Assembly: GCA_031553855.1 (NCBI GenBank)
Contig: JAVBKW010000025.1
Coordinates: forward strand, 1 to 64,000
Source of the DNA: RACS-047 sp031553855
GTDB lineage: Bacteria; Bacillota; Clostridia; Christensenellales; Pumilibacteraceae
Length of the DNA stretch: 64,000 nt
Direction of reading: 5' to 3'
Below, one piece after another: positions 26,270 through 34,358 of the stretch. Every line of letters begins with the position of its first letter. The stretch's first letter is position 1. Made by a program: the position numbers and the translations under genes. The notes below the pieces were generated by a model. The model had not been told where the DNA came from, ran no database searches, and saw only the letters and a program-made list of their open reading frames with translations.

Positions 26270-26369
26270 GCGTGATTAAATGATGAAATGCTCGGTAAAG
26301 AGAAACTTGGCCGTGGCGCAAACTGCGTTTAGTTTAGTGTATCATTTAAAACAGTTATTTTTTGACTTT

Positions 26370-26495
26370 CTTTTTGGCACCAAATTGCCTTTTTGCCTTG
26401 CAAATAGCTTAGCTATTAGCTACGGCAAAGAAGGCGATTTTGTGCTTAAAAATTACCGCAAAATCATTTGAAATATATATTCATTGTTTCCTTAA
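26370..26495 (-). mobile_element. MITE-like element, half copy
   Basis: On the reverse strand this 126-bp stretch matches the left half of the 17397 element (terminal repeat, GATTTTGCGGTAATTTTTAA, and the TTTGCCGTAGCTAATAGC stem) with roughly one difference in ten bases. The right half and second terminal repeat are missing. It follows the broken rhuM gene. Confidence 0.75.
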
Positions 26496-26599
26496 AATCG
26501 GTCGCCATAAAAACACCTCTTTTGTTATTGATAAGACATATATTCATATTAACAGATATTGAAAGCTTTGTCAAAAAAAGTAATCTTTTAAATTGCTGT

Positions 26600-26629
26600 T
26601 TGACAAATCCGGTTATAATTTGATATAAT
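26600..26629 (+). promoter_or_regulatory. Promoter with leaderless geometry, MntR/DtxR-type gene
   Basis: TTGACA (26600-26605), 18-base spacer, TATAAT (26624-26629); ATG at 26637 only 7 bases later. AAAGG sits one base before the ATG, too close for a normal ribosome site. Confidence 0.65.
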
Positions 26630-26636
26630 ATAAAGG

Positions 26637-26999
26637 ATGAAAACATTATATGAGTCGGGAGAAAACTATCTGGAAGCGATAATGATGCTCAGAAAAGAAA
26701 AGGGCGTCGTTTTTTCTATCGATATCGCTAACCGCATGAATTTTTCTAAAGCCAGCGTTTCGCGCGCGGTCAAGATTTTGGGAGCGGAGAATTATATAAC
26801 CGTTGCAAAGAACGGCGAGATCAATTTCACTAAAAAGGGTAGCGAAACCGCCGCCGCTATTTATGAGCGGCACAAAATAATAACGAAATATTTAGTAAAG
26901 GAATTAAGCGTTCCCGAAGATATTGCCGAGCAGGACGCCTGCCGGATAGAGCACGTCATAAGCCGGGAAACGTTCGCGGCTATAAAAAAGAAGATTTAA
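26637..26999 (+). CDS. MntR/DtxR-family metal-dependent regulator
   Basis: 120 residues. Residues 8-65 are the winged helix of the DtxR family (SGENYLEAIMMLRKEKGVVF, then IANRMNFSKASVSRAVKIL) and residues 66-118 the metal-binding dimerisation half (KKGSETAAAIYERHKIITKY, EQDACRIEHVIS with Glu, Cys and His ligands). Such proteins repress manganese or iron uptake when metal is bound. No SH3 domain is present, so it is of the short MntR type. A terminator-like AACCTGATAA...TTATCAGGTTTTTTT follows at 27018-27056. Confidence 0.85.
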   Translation: MKTLYESGENYLEAIMMLRKEKGVVFSIDIANRMNFSKASVSRAVKILGAENYITVAKNGEINFTKKGSETAAAIYERHKIITKYLVKELSVPEDIAEQDACRIEHVISRETFAAIKKKI

Positions 27000-27017
27000 A
27001 CTTTAGGAGTCTAATTA

Positions 27018-27056
27018 AACCTGATAATCGGCTTTTGCGCTTATCAGGTTTTTTTA
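27018..27056 (+). terminator. Rho-independent terminator
   Basis: AACCTGATAA pairs with TTATCAGGTT, followed by TTTTT, just after the MntR/DtxR-type gene. Confidence 0.85.
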
Positions 27057-27090
27057 ATACAATTTTAATCTTAAAACATTTTCAAAACTA

Positions 27091-27128
27091 TTGACAAACA
27101 ATACTATGTAATGTATAGTACTATGTAT
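27091..27128 (+). promoter_or_regulatory. PadR operon promoter with overlapping palindromic operator
   Basis: TTGACA (27091-27096), 17-base spacer, TATAGT (27114-27119). The spacer and -10 box carry TACTAT...ATAGTA and the perfect palindrome ATAGTACTAT, with ACTATGTA occurring twice. PadR proteins usually bind such sites on their own promoter, so autorepression is inferred. Confidence 0.6.
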
Positions 27129-27195
27129 AAGGCTATATGATGTTATGCAGATGGTTAAACCAAAGGCAAACGAGAGCCTTGAAAATGAGGTAGGT

Positions 27196-27555
27196 TGTGA
27201 ACAAAAGGTGGCAACGATATAAACTAGAAAAGAATTCATCGTGTGATACGGGCTACGCTTGCCTTTTTGCCTTTAGTCGAGTATTAGATATACACTCCTG
27301 TCGGCAAAAAGCAACTGTTGCCCGTCTGACGCGCGACTTCTATTCTAGTAGAATATGCGCCGGCAAAAAAGCCGGTTGCAACAAAAGGTGGCAACGATAT
27401 AAACTAGAAAAGAATTCATCGTGTGATACGGGCTGCGCTTGCCTTTTTGCCTTTAGTCGAGTATTAGATATACACTCCTGTCGGCAAAAAGCAACTGTTG
27501 CCCGTCTGACGCGCGACTTCTTTTCTAGTAGAATATGCGCCGGCAAAAAGCCGGT
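27196..27555. repeat. Tandem duplication of a 180-bp structured unit
   Basis: Two nearly identical units lie head to tail (27196-27375 and 27376-27555, offset exactly 180), and a third begins as AACAAAAGG right at the padR ribosome site. Each unit holds a long-range stem: ACTAGAAAAGAA pairs with TTCTTTTCTAGT 115 bases later (perfect in unit 2, one mismatch in unit 1), plus a terminal CCGGC/GCCGG hairpin. It sits wholly in the leader between the promoter and padR. AGGTGGCAACG faintly recalls a T-box bulge, but no specifier arm is seen. Confidence 0.85.
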
Positions 27556-27578
27556 TGGAACAAAAGGAGGGCGAAAAA

Positions 27579-27890
27579 ATGGACGCGCAATTGAAAAAGG
27601 GCGTATTGGAAGTCTGTGTGCTGGCTGCTCTGAATAAGGAAGAGTCGTACGGGTATAAGATAATATCGGACGTTTCTCCGTATATAGAAATATCCGAATC
27701 TACGCTGTATCCAATTTTAAAGCGTTTAGAGAGTATGGAATGCGTCACGACAAGAGCGGTAGAGCACAACGGCAGGCTCAGGAAATACTATATGATAACC
27801 CAAAAGGGCAGAAAAAAAATCAAGGATTTTTTGGTGGAGATCGACGAGCTTGCCCGGGTTTATGAGTTTATATACAAGGAGAGCAGATAG
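27579..27890 (+). CDS. PadR-family transcriptional regulator
   Basis: 103 residues from the ATG at 27579, which has AGGAGGG in good position; a longer reading from 27555 starts inside the repeat. It is a PadR winged helix: KKGVLEVCVLAALNKEESYG, YKIISDV, then STLYPILKRLESMECV and the wing GRLRKYYMITQKG. PadR proteins are one-component repressors. It is followed by a DUF1700 and a DUF4097 gene, a common Bacillota trio linked to envelope stress. Confidence 0.9.
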   Translation: MDAQLKKGVLEVCVLAALNKEESYGYKIISDVSPYIEISESTLYPILKRLESMECVTTRAVEHNGRLRKYYMITQKGRKKIKDFLVEIDELARVYEFIYKESR

Positions 27891-27892
27891 CT

Positions 27893-28771
27893 ATGACAAA
27901 ATATGAGTGGGAAAGGGAGCTGAGAAAAAATATCCAGCGTTTGCCCTCGGACGAAGTCGATAAGATCCTCGATTATTATGACGAGCTTTTTGAAGATAAG
28001 GCGGAGCGGGGTATGCGCGAATCCGACATCATTTATGAATTCGGCAATCCTTTCGACGTTGCGCGCAAGATAATGAACGAGTTCGACGCGGAAAATGACG
28101 GCGGTAAAAAAACTGACCGGAACGGAGAGGGCGGCGACAATTGCTCCGATTCTAAAGACGACCGTCCGGAATTTGTTAAGAAGTTTACAAAAAGCATAAC
28201 CGACGCTTTCAATAAAGTTAAAAACAGCTTTTCGGGCAAGAAGGACGAACCCGCAGGGCATGAGGACTATGATGAGGACGAAAGCACCCGGGATAGTTCT
28301 GCCCGCTTTGACAAAGAGCCGGACGGCTACCGGCGTGACCCGTTCTCGCGCGGCGGCGGATCGTCCGATACTATTTATCATAGCGAGGGGCGCGCGCAAG
28401 CAAAGCCTGAATTTGAAGAAAAGACTCCTAAAAAAGAATTAAAAGTCAAAGAGAAAAAAAGCGGCTGCGCGGGCGCGTTCTTAAAAGTGCTGTTTTTCCT
28501 GCCGTTTTTGATCCTTCAGATAGTTTTGTGGTCGGTTGCCGTATCGCTTGTGGCGGCGGGCGCGGCGTGCATAATTGCAGGTATAGCGCAAAGTGTTGCC
28601 GGAGTGATGCAGCTTGGTATTGCCGGAGTCGGGATAGCTAAACTCGGCGCGGGAATAGCCGCCGCGGCGATTGGCGCGTTGATACTGACCGGCGCCGTTG
28701 CAATGTGCATAGGCGTTGGCAAAATGGCAAAGAGGTATTTTGCAGGCAAAAAAAATACTGCGGAGGCATAA
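27893..28771 (+). CDS. DUF1700 (HAAS-domain) membrane protein
   Basis: 292 residues. The N-terminal 65 residues are the HAAS/DUF1700 helical module (TKYEWERELRKNIQRLPSDE, YYDELFEDKAERGM, IYEFGNPFDVARKIM). Then comes a charged, disordered linker of about 120 residues, and residues 195-285 form membrane segments rich in Ala and Gly. In these operons the protein is thought to work with PadR and the DUF4097 protein at the membrane. It starts 2 bases after the padR stop, so it is co-translated. Confidence 0.82.
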   Translation: MTKYEWERELRKNIQRLPSDEVDKILDYYDELFEDKAERGMRESDIIYEFGNPFDVARKIMNEFDAENDGGKKTDRNGEGGDNCSDSKDDRPEFVKKFTKSITDAFNKVKNSFSGKKDEPAGHEDYDEDESTRDSSARFDKEPDGYRRDPFSRGGGSSDTIYHSEGRAQAKPEFEEKTPKKELKVKEKKSGCAGAFLKVLFFLPFLILQIVLWSVAVSLVAAGAACIIAGIAQSVAGVMQLGIAGVGIAKLGAGIAAAAIGALILTGAVAMCIGVGKMAKRYFAGKKNTAEA

Positions 28772-28777
28772 AAAATT

Positions 28778-29878
28778 ATGAAAGTAAAAAGAATAGTTTT
28801 AATAAGTATATTATTTTTGATAGCCGGGGCAGCCGCTTTCGGAATCGGAATGGCGATGCTGGATATGGATTTTTACGCGCTTGATAATGCGGAATATAAA
28901 GCCGGAACGCTGGATTTAGAAAATCAGGTTTTTCTCGGCGCGCAAAAGGATGAGAACGGAAATGCGGAGATAACAAATGTTATTGCATCTATAAACTATT
29001 GGTTTGTAGACGTTGCAGTAGGTGAAAAATTCAGCTTTGAGTACTACACAGACAAAGATACTGAAGTCGAATATAGTTACGACAACGGCACCGTTATGAT
29101 AAATATGACCCGCGATTGGAAAAAAGAAGCGTTCCGTTTTGATTTTTTTAAAGGACTAAAGCGCGGGAAGTATCGTTGCAAGCTTACCGTTCCGTCCGGC
29201 ATCGACGTAAATTTTTATTTTACAAATTCAGAAACGAATATAAAAGACGCGCAGTTTGGCGAGTATATTATGGAGGGTACAAACTGCGATTTGAAGTTTG
29301 ATAACGTTACGTTCGGCAGTTTAAGCTTAGACGCCGTAAACAGCGACGTGGAATTTAATAATATTACTACAGGCTCGCTCGCATGCAAAGGCACCAATAT
29401 GGATTTGAGCGCAGACAATTTGACGGTGTCCGCCGATGCGGAAATAGAATCCACGAACGGAGAGTTTACTTTTGAAAATTCATCCGTAGCGGGAAAGGCT
29501 GTCTGCGAGGGGACGAATATTGAGCTGGAGATAAAGCACTCGGTTTTCGCCGCTTTTGAGCTTGAGGGCACGAATTCGTATTTGGAAATAGAAAAAAGCA
29601 AATTTGCATCCGTTAAATACAGCGGAACGAATGCGGAGCTGGTCACTTTCGGCTATATCGACTGCCCCTTATTTGACCTTCGCGGCACAAACGGCGATTT
29701 CAATATTACGCTGCTCGGCTCTGATGCCGACATAAAGTCTGTTACCGTTGAGGGGACAAACAGAACGCTTTACGTCAACGGCGACAAAAAACGCTCTTCA
29801 TACACAAACTCCGGCGAAACTCTCATATCTGCAAGCGGAACAAACGTTTACGTGGATTTGAATTTTTACGCAAAGTAA
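28778..29878 (+). CDS. DUF4097-family membrane-anchored beta-helix protein
   Basis: 366 residues. An N-terminal membrane anchor (residues 7-30) is followed by a domain of short beta strands; from residue 150 a repeat of about 20 residues recurs with the word EGTN or GTN (EGTNCDLKFDN, KGTNMDLSADN, EGTNIELEIKH, EGTNSYLEIEK, SGTNAELVTFG), typical of the DUF4097/LiaG-like beta-helix. It is predicted to be extracytoplasmic. Last gene of the padR operon, 6 bases after DUF1700. Function is not established. Confidence 0.82.
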   Translation: MKVKRIVLISILFLIAGAAAFGIGMAMLDMDFYALDNAEYKAGTLDLENQVFLGAQKDENGNAEITNVIASINYWFVDVAVGEKFSFEYYTDKDTEVEYSYDNGTVMINMTRDWKKEAFRFDFFKGLKRGKYRCKLTVPSGIDVNFYFTNSETNIKDAQFGEYIMEGTNCDLKFDNVTFGSLSLDAVNSDVEFNNITTGSLACKGTNMDLSADNLTVSADAEIESTNGEFTFENSSVAGKAVCEGTNIELEIKHSVFAAFELEGTNSYLEIEKSKFASVKYSGTNAELVTFGYIDCPLFDLRGTNGDFNITLLGSDADIKSVTVEGTNRTLYVNGDKKRSSYTNSGETLISASGTNVYVDLNFYAK

Positions 29879-29900
29879 AAGTATTTAAGGAAATATTTAA

Positions 29901-29949
29901 AAAAGGGACGGCCTTGAAGATAATTTTCTTCAGCGCCGCCCATTTTTTT
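29901..29949. terminator. Bidirectional Rho-independent terminator
   Basis: GGGACGGC pairs with GCCGCCC around an inner CTTGAAGA/TCTTCAG stem, with T-runs on both strands. It lies between the convergent DUF4097 and Hpt genes. Confidence 0.8.
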
Positions 29950-30013
29950 GCGTAAAAAAGAGATGCATAGATAATATAAAGCTTTAAAAAGATGCCGGAA
30001 AAGCTTTTAGCTT

Positions 30014-30370
30014 TCATCCTTCCTGCCAGAGCGTGACAATATTGTTTATTACGGGTATCGTTTCGTCCACGGCTTTTTTTAATGCGGCAAATTCTTCATC
30101 CGCGCGGTTTCCCGCTTTAAGGCTCAGCTCTAAAGCAAGTGAGCATTTATAAACAAGGTCCACCGAAAGGTTTGCCGAAACGCCTTTGAGGGTGTGGGCT
30201 TCGACCGCCGCGCCGGGAATATCGTTTGCCTCTAGAAGCGCGCCGATCTTATCGATATTTATAGTGCCCAAATAGCTTTTTAAAAGGCGTGTATAGAGTT
30301 TTTTATTTCCTCTTATCCTCTCAAGGCCCGCCGCGGCGTCTATCCAAGGCATAAAGTTTTCGCTTGACAT
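30014..30370 (-). CDS. Hpt phosphotransfer domain protein
   Basis: 118 residues, essentially one histidine phosphotransfer domain. The phospho-accepting histidine is in AVEAHTLKGVSANL near residue 58, followed by helices rich in Ala and Leu. It relays phosphate between a hybrid kinase and a response regulator. It lies just downstream of the REC-HD-GYP gene, its likely partner; the truncated hybrid kinase at the right edge of the window is another candidate donor. Confidence 0.9.
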   Translation of the reverse strand: MSSENFMPWIDAAAGLERIRGNKKLYTRLLKSYLGTINIDKIGALLEANDIPGAAVEAHTLKGVSANLSVDLVYKCSLALELSLKAGNRADEEFAALKKAVDETIPVINNIVTLWQEG

Positions 30371-30396
30371 TGAATTTATCCTCCGTCAGTTGTTAA

Positions 30397-31467
30397 TTAT
30401 GACTGTTTTAGTGAAATTTCGCTTAATCCCGCTTTTATTTCCTGCTCGATACTCAAAAAGATTTCAACTAAAAACGGGTCGAACTGCTTGCCGCTCATTC
30501 TTACTATTTCCTCGACCGCCACCTCATGCGGCGCGCCTTTGCGGTAGACTCTGTCGCAGGTTATCGCGTCGTAAGTGTCGGCAATGCAGACTATTCGGGC
30601 GGCAAGGGGGATTTGGGTTTCTTTTAACTTGTTGGGATATCCCGTGCCCTCCCAGCGTTCGTGGTGGGAAAGGCATATCTCTCCGCAGTACTTCCGGTAG
30701 TCTGGGGGACTCTGCTTGGTTATGGTCTGGGCCATTTCAAAGCCGATGGCCGCGTGCGTTTTCATGATGTCGAATTCTTCGTTCGTAAGCTTGCCGGGCT
30801 TTAAAAGGATATTGTCCGGTATGCCCACTTTTCCGATATCGTGCAGAGCCGCCGCCTCGCCCACATAACGCGACTGCTTAGGGGTGAAGAAATAGCCCAC
30901 GCGCGAATAAGTGTTCATTTTGTCCACTATCATACGCGTTATACGGCTCGTGCGTTTGACATGCTCTCCCGATTCCTGAGAACGGTACTCGATAATGTCG
31001 GCCATAGACTGCATGGCAGAGAGCCACATTTCGTTCAGTTCTTCCACGCCTTGCTGTACAAGCTCTTCTAAATGGGTCTGGTACATTTTGAGCTTGACGT
31101 GAGTTTCTACCCGGTAGCGTACGATATCAGGGTCGAAGGGCTTAGTTATATAGTCAACGGCCCCTAAAACGAAACCGCGTTTTTCTTGTTCGGACTGGTC
31201 GCTTGCCGTAATAATGATAACGGGGATATGGGTCAGGTTGTTTTCTTTCAGCTTTTCCAGCACCGTAAAACCGTCCACGACGGGCATCATAAGATCGAGC
31301 AGAATAAGCGAAAGCTCTGAAAAACGGGCGTTGATTATGTCTAATGCCTCCGCGCCGTTTTGCGCCTGTATTATTTCATATTTTTCTTCTAAAAGATCGA
31401 GCAGAATAAGCCTGTTGATTTCTACGTCGTCTACTACAAGAATTTTCACTCTTTCGTTAACTTGCAT
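30397..31467 (-). CDS. Response regulator with HD-GYP phosphodiesterase output
   Basis: 356 residues from the ATG at 31467; a longer frame to 31539 adds a basic Lys-rich stretch that looks non-coding. Residues 6-125 are a receiver (KILVVDD, phospho-Asp in LILLDLMMP, IIITASD, KP). Residues 150-340 are HD-GYP, which cleaves c-di-GMP: HDIGKVGIPDNIL, THAAIGFEM, HHERWEGTGYP and ADTYDAITCDRVYR are intact, so it should be active. It forms an operon with hpt. GAGAGGA lies right against the ATG, so the start is not certain. Confidence 0.9.
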   Translation of the reverse strand: MQVNERVKILVVDDVEINRLILLDLLEEKYEIIQAQNGAEALDIINARFSELSLILLDLMMPVVDGFTVLEKLKENNLTHIPVIIITASDQSEQEKRGFVLGAVDYITKPFDPDIVRYRVETHVKLKMYQTHLEELVQQGVEELNEMWLSAMQSMADIIEYRSQESGEHVKRTSRITRMIVDKMNTYSRVGYFFTPKQSRYVGEAAALHDIGKVGIPDNILLKPGKLTNEEFDIMKTHAAIGFEMAQTITKQSPPDYRKYCGEICLSHHERWEGTGYPNKLKETQIPLAARIVCIADTYDAITCDRVYRKGAPHEVAVEEIVRMSGKQFDPFLVEIFLSIEQEIKAGLSEISLKQS

Positions 31468-31690
31468 TCCTCTCACCGATTTTTTATTATTATGCTTATA
31501 TTCTACAACCTTTTTCTTTTTTAAGCAATGTTTTTTCATATATTAATCGCTTTTAGTGAAAAATATTATTATATCTTTGTTGAACCGATTAATGTTCTGT
31601 TATTATTTGACTTATTTTAGGAGATGGAGCTTATGTTTTTCAATATAAAGCGTAAAAAAAATTCAAAATTTCACAGAACAAAAAGTTCTC

Positions 31691-31719
31691 TTGACATTAA
31701 TGTGTTATAGTGTTAGAAT
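31691..31719 (+). promoter_or_regulatory. Promoter of the EAL operon
   Basis: TTGACA (31691-31696), 17-base spacer, TAGAAT (31714-31719), 32 bases before the ATG at 31752. Confidence 0.75.
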
Positions 31720-31751
31720 TTAGAAGCAAAGATATTTTTTCCGGAGAGAAA

Positions 31752-34346
31752 ATGCTCAAAAAAAGAAAGGGAATTTTCCAGTTAGCCATTATTGTGGTTC
31801 TGATTTTTCTTATACAGATCGTCCTGACCGCGTTTTTCCTGTTGGACTACAACGCGTACATTAAACAGAACTTCAATCTGACGAGCGAAGAAAACGCTAA
31901 AAACATAACGTCCTCGGCGGGGTTCAACCTCGACGATGTTTTTCGCCGTGTTGAAAAAATAAAGGATATCCGTGATATTGAAAATGCGCAGATCCCCGAG
32001 GGTTTTGCGGGTTTGGGGCATATTTCATTTAATGTAAATCTTGATCCGCGCACGCTCTATTTGAAGGTGGAGGGTGAGGCTTATGCCGAAATCTCCATAG
32101 AAAAAGGCACAGTAGACACAGTTTTTGCCGCAAATAAAGTCGTATGCAGTACGTTGTACGGGCTGACAAAGCAAACCTTTACCGATACGGGCAAATATAC
32201 GGTCTATTCTTTAGTCAATTCCGACAAAACGGTCACGCTTGCGCTGGATAAATTTGAAACCTTTGCTCAAAGCCTTAATATCGCCAATTTCGACGCCGCA
32301 TTCCTTTGCCAGTACGACCAAGCCGAATTTGACGCGGGCGGGTCGGGTTTCGGCGCGGTTTTAAGCGGTACGGAGGAGGTATCTAAGCAGGTACTGGATA
32401 CTATAGAAAACGACCGCAGGATAGCCGGAGAGGATTATGTTTCGATAGGAAAGGATTTTTACGTCGCCAAAAATATCGAAGGGCTTGATTTGTGTATGCT
32501 ATACCTTGTCAAAGCGCCGACGATTTATAAATCCGTGACGGAGCTTATGTTGAAAATGCTCATGATTGCGGCGGTATATTTATTATTCAGCCTCACAATC
32601 GCCGTTGCCGGAATTATGTTCTACACCAAAAAATACAACAACCTGTTGTTCTATGACGGCAAAAATTCTTCAAACTACGTTATAAAAACGGATCGTTTCG
32701 GCAAGATTTTAAAGGCCAATGAAATGTTTACGGCAAGGTTTAATGCCGAAAACATTTTCGAGCATGTTTTTAACATTGACGGCACTACTACCCAAAAGCT
32801 CTCGTCGGCCGAGCCTATAATAGTTCAGCTCACAGATAAAAAAGGAGAGGATAAATTCCTTACGCTCTTAAATTCCGGCACTTTCCGCGGTTATAAATTC
32901 GCAGGCGGCGACGCCACCGCTTTCGTCGGCCACTATTTGGAAGCAAAACGCCTCAATTATACCGATTCCACTACGGGCCTTAGCGACGAGACTGTTTTTA
33001 GGAAGGACTACACCGCGAGCATCGAGGCGCGCAAGAACATAAAGAGCCTTTTGGGCCTTTTAGACGCCGTCAATCTTTACGAATTCCAGATAATGTTCGG
33101 CAAAATTTTTGCCAATCAGATTTTAAAGGTTTTAGGCGAAAAGATAGTCAAATTGTTCCAGCCCTACGGCGACGTATATTATGACGGCGAAAGGTACTGC
33201 GTTGTAACGACGGGCCAAGAGGACACTGTTTTGCAGGAAAACTTAAGCGAGCTTATCCAAAAGCTCAATAGCCCTTTAACGGTCGGGCACAACCTTATCT
33301 TGCTTAAAGTGCGCGGCGGTTTCACAATACTCGATAAACACACCGCATCGTGGGAATACGACGAAGTTAAGCTCAACGCGGCCGCCGCTTTAAGGCGCGC
33401 GCTCAAAACCCCCGATTCGCCATACTTTGTTTACCATCAGCTCCAAAGTAAGCATTATTCGGGCTATAAAATACTGGACATTCCCGTCGCCGAGCTTATC
33501 GCCGCCGACGCTATCGACGTTTTTTATCAGCCGCAATTGTCTTTAAAAGAAAACAGGGTGCGCGGATTTGAAGCGCTTTGCCGCTTAAAGGGCGGTTATA
33601 CCCAGGATATGAACATACAGCAGTTTATCGAAATGGTCGAGAGGCGCGGCGAAATGATAGAGCTGGGCGACTTTATCTATGATAAATCGCTGTCGTTTGC
33701 AAAGGAAATCGAGCCGTACGGAGCAAGCGTCGCGCTGAACGTTTCGCCTATCCAGATGCTGCAATCCGGTTTTACCGATAAGATACTGAAAAAATACGAG
33801 GTACACAATTTAAAGCCCGGCAGCGTCAATATAGAAGTTACCGAAACGTTCCTTATGACCTCGTTTGAGGATATAGTCCCCAAGCTCACAGAGCTTACCC
33901 AGCACGGTATCAATGTGCATTTAGATGATTTCGGCGTAGAGCATTCGTCTTATCTCTACCTTAAAAAGCTGCCGATCAACCTCATTAAGATCGACAGGGA
34001 ATTCACAAAAGACATCGAGCGCGACATTTATTCCAGAGCTATTATCGAAAGTATGATAAATATCGCTAAAAAGCTGAATCTGGGCTGCGTTGCCGAGGGC
34101 GTAGAGAACCAGGCGCAGATAGACTGGCTCAAAAGCGTAGGCTGCGACGCTATTCAGGGCTTCTTTGTAAGTCAGGCTATCAATAGGGATAAAGCCCTTA
34201 AAATGCTGATACCGGAAGTGAAGCCGGAAGTAAAACCGGAAGTAAAGGCTGAAGAAAAGCCGGAAACAAAACCGGAAGAAAAGTTGGCGCAAACAGAAAC
34301 GAAACCGGCGCAAAAAACAGGAACGAAGGCCAAGACCAAGTCGTAA
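31752..34346 (+). CDS. Membrane sensor protein with degenerate GGDEF and intact EAL domain
   Basis: 864 residues from the ATG at 31752 (GGAGAG 5 bases upstream). Membrane segments at about 8-30 and 268-293 bound an outside sensor region. Residues 415-545 are GGDEF-like but the signature is replaced by YYDGERYC, so cyclase activity is unlikely. Residues 580-815 are EAL with GFEALCRLK, NVSPIQM, EVTETFL, LDDFGVEHSS, LIKIDREF, AEGVENQ and QGFFVSQ, i.e. all metal and catalytic residues, so it should hydrolyse c-di-GMP. The last 45 residues are a Lys/Pro/Glu tail. Confidence 0.9.
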   Translation: MLKKRKGIFQLAIIVVLIFLIQIVLTAFFLLDYNAYIKQNFNLTSEENAKNITSSAGFNLDDVFRRVEKIKDIRDIENAQIPEGFAGLGHISFNVNLDPRTLYLKVEGEAYAEISIEKGTVDTVFAANKVVCSTLYGLTKQTFTDTGKYTVYSLVNSDKTVTLALDKFETFAQSLNIANFDAAFLCQYDQAEFDAGGSGFGAVLSGTEEVSKQVLDTIENDRRIAGEDYVSIGKDFYVAKNIEGLDLCMLYLVKAPTIYKSVTELMLKMLMIAAVYLLFSLTIAVAGIMFYTKKYNNLLFYDGKNSSNYVIKTDRFGKILKANEMFTARFNAENIFEHVFNIDGTTTQKLSSAEPIIVQLTDKKGEDKFLTLLNSGTFRGYKFAGGDATAFVGHYLEAKRLNYTDSTTGLSDETVFRKDYTASIEARKNIKSLLGLLDAVNLYEFQIMFGKIFANQILKVLGEKIVKLFQPYGDVYYDGERYCVVTTGQEDTVLQENLSELIQKLNSPLTVGHNLILLKVRGGFTILDKHTASWEYDEVKLNAAAALRRALKTPDSPYFVYHQLQSKHYSGYKILDIPVAELIAADAIDVFYQPQLSLKENRVRGFEALCRLKGGYTQDMNIQQFIEMVERRGEMIELGDFIYDKSLSFAKEIEPYGASVALNVSPIQMLQSGFTDKILKKYEVHNLKPGSVNIEVTETFLMTSFEDIVPKLTELTQHGINVHLDDFGVEHSSYLYLKKLPINLIKIDREFTKDIERDIYSRAIIESMINIAKKLNLGCVAEGVENQAQIDWLKSVGCDAIQGFFVSQAINRDKALKMLIPEVKPEVKPEVKAEEKPETKPEEKLAQTETKPAQKTGTKAKTKS

Positions 34347-34358
34347 TCGGAGGAATAT

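Noticed and set aside
26280..26471. 63-codon frame after rhuM
   Set aside because: Mostly MITE half copy read through.
27201..27260. T-box riboswitch
   Set aside because: Only a bulge-like AGGTGGCAACG was found; there is no specifier loop and the downstream gene is a regulator, not a tRNA or amino acid gene.
27197..27637. Open frame of 146 codons across the duplicated leader units
   Set aside because: It exists because the repeat unit of 180 bp is a multiple of three; it repeats itself, contains Cys/Arg-rich non-protein-like sequence and overlaps padR in another frame.
31633..31710. 25-residue frame (MFFNIKRKKNSKFHR...) with GGAG before it
   Set aside because: It overlaps the promoter of the EAL gene and has no conserved feature; the GGAG words may be chance. 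Kept only as a possibility.
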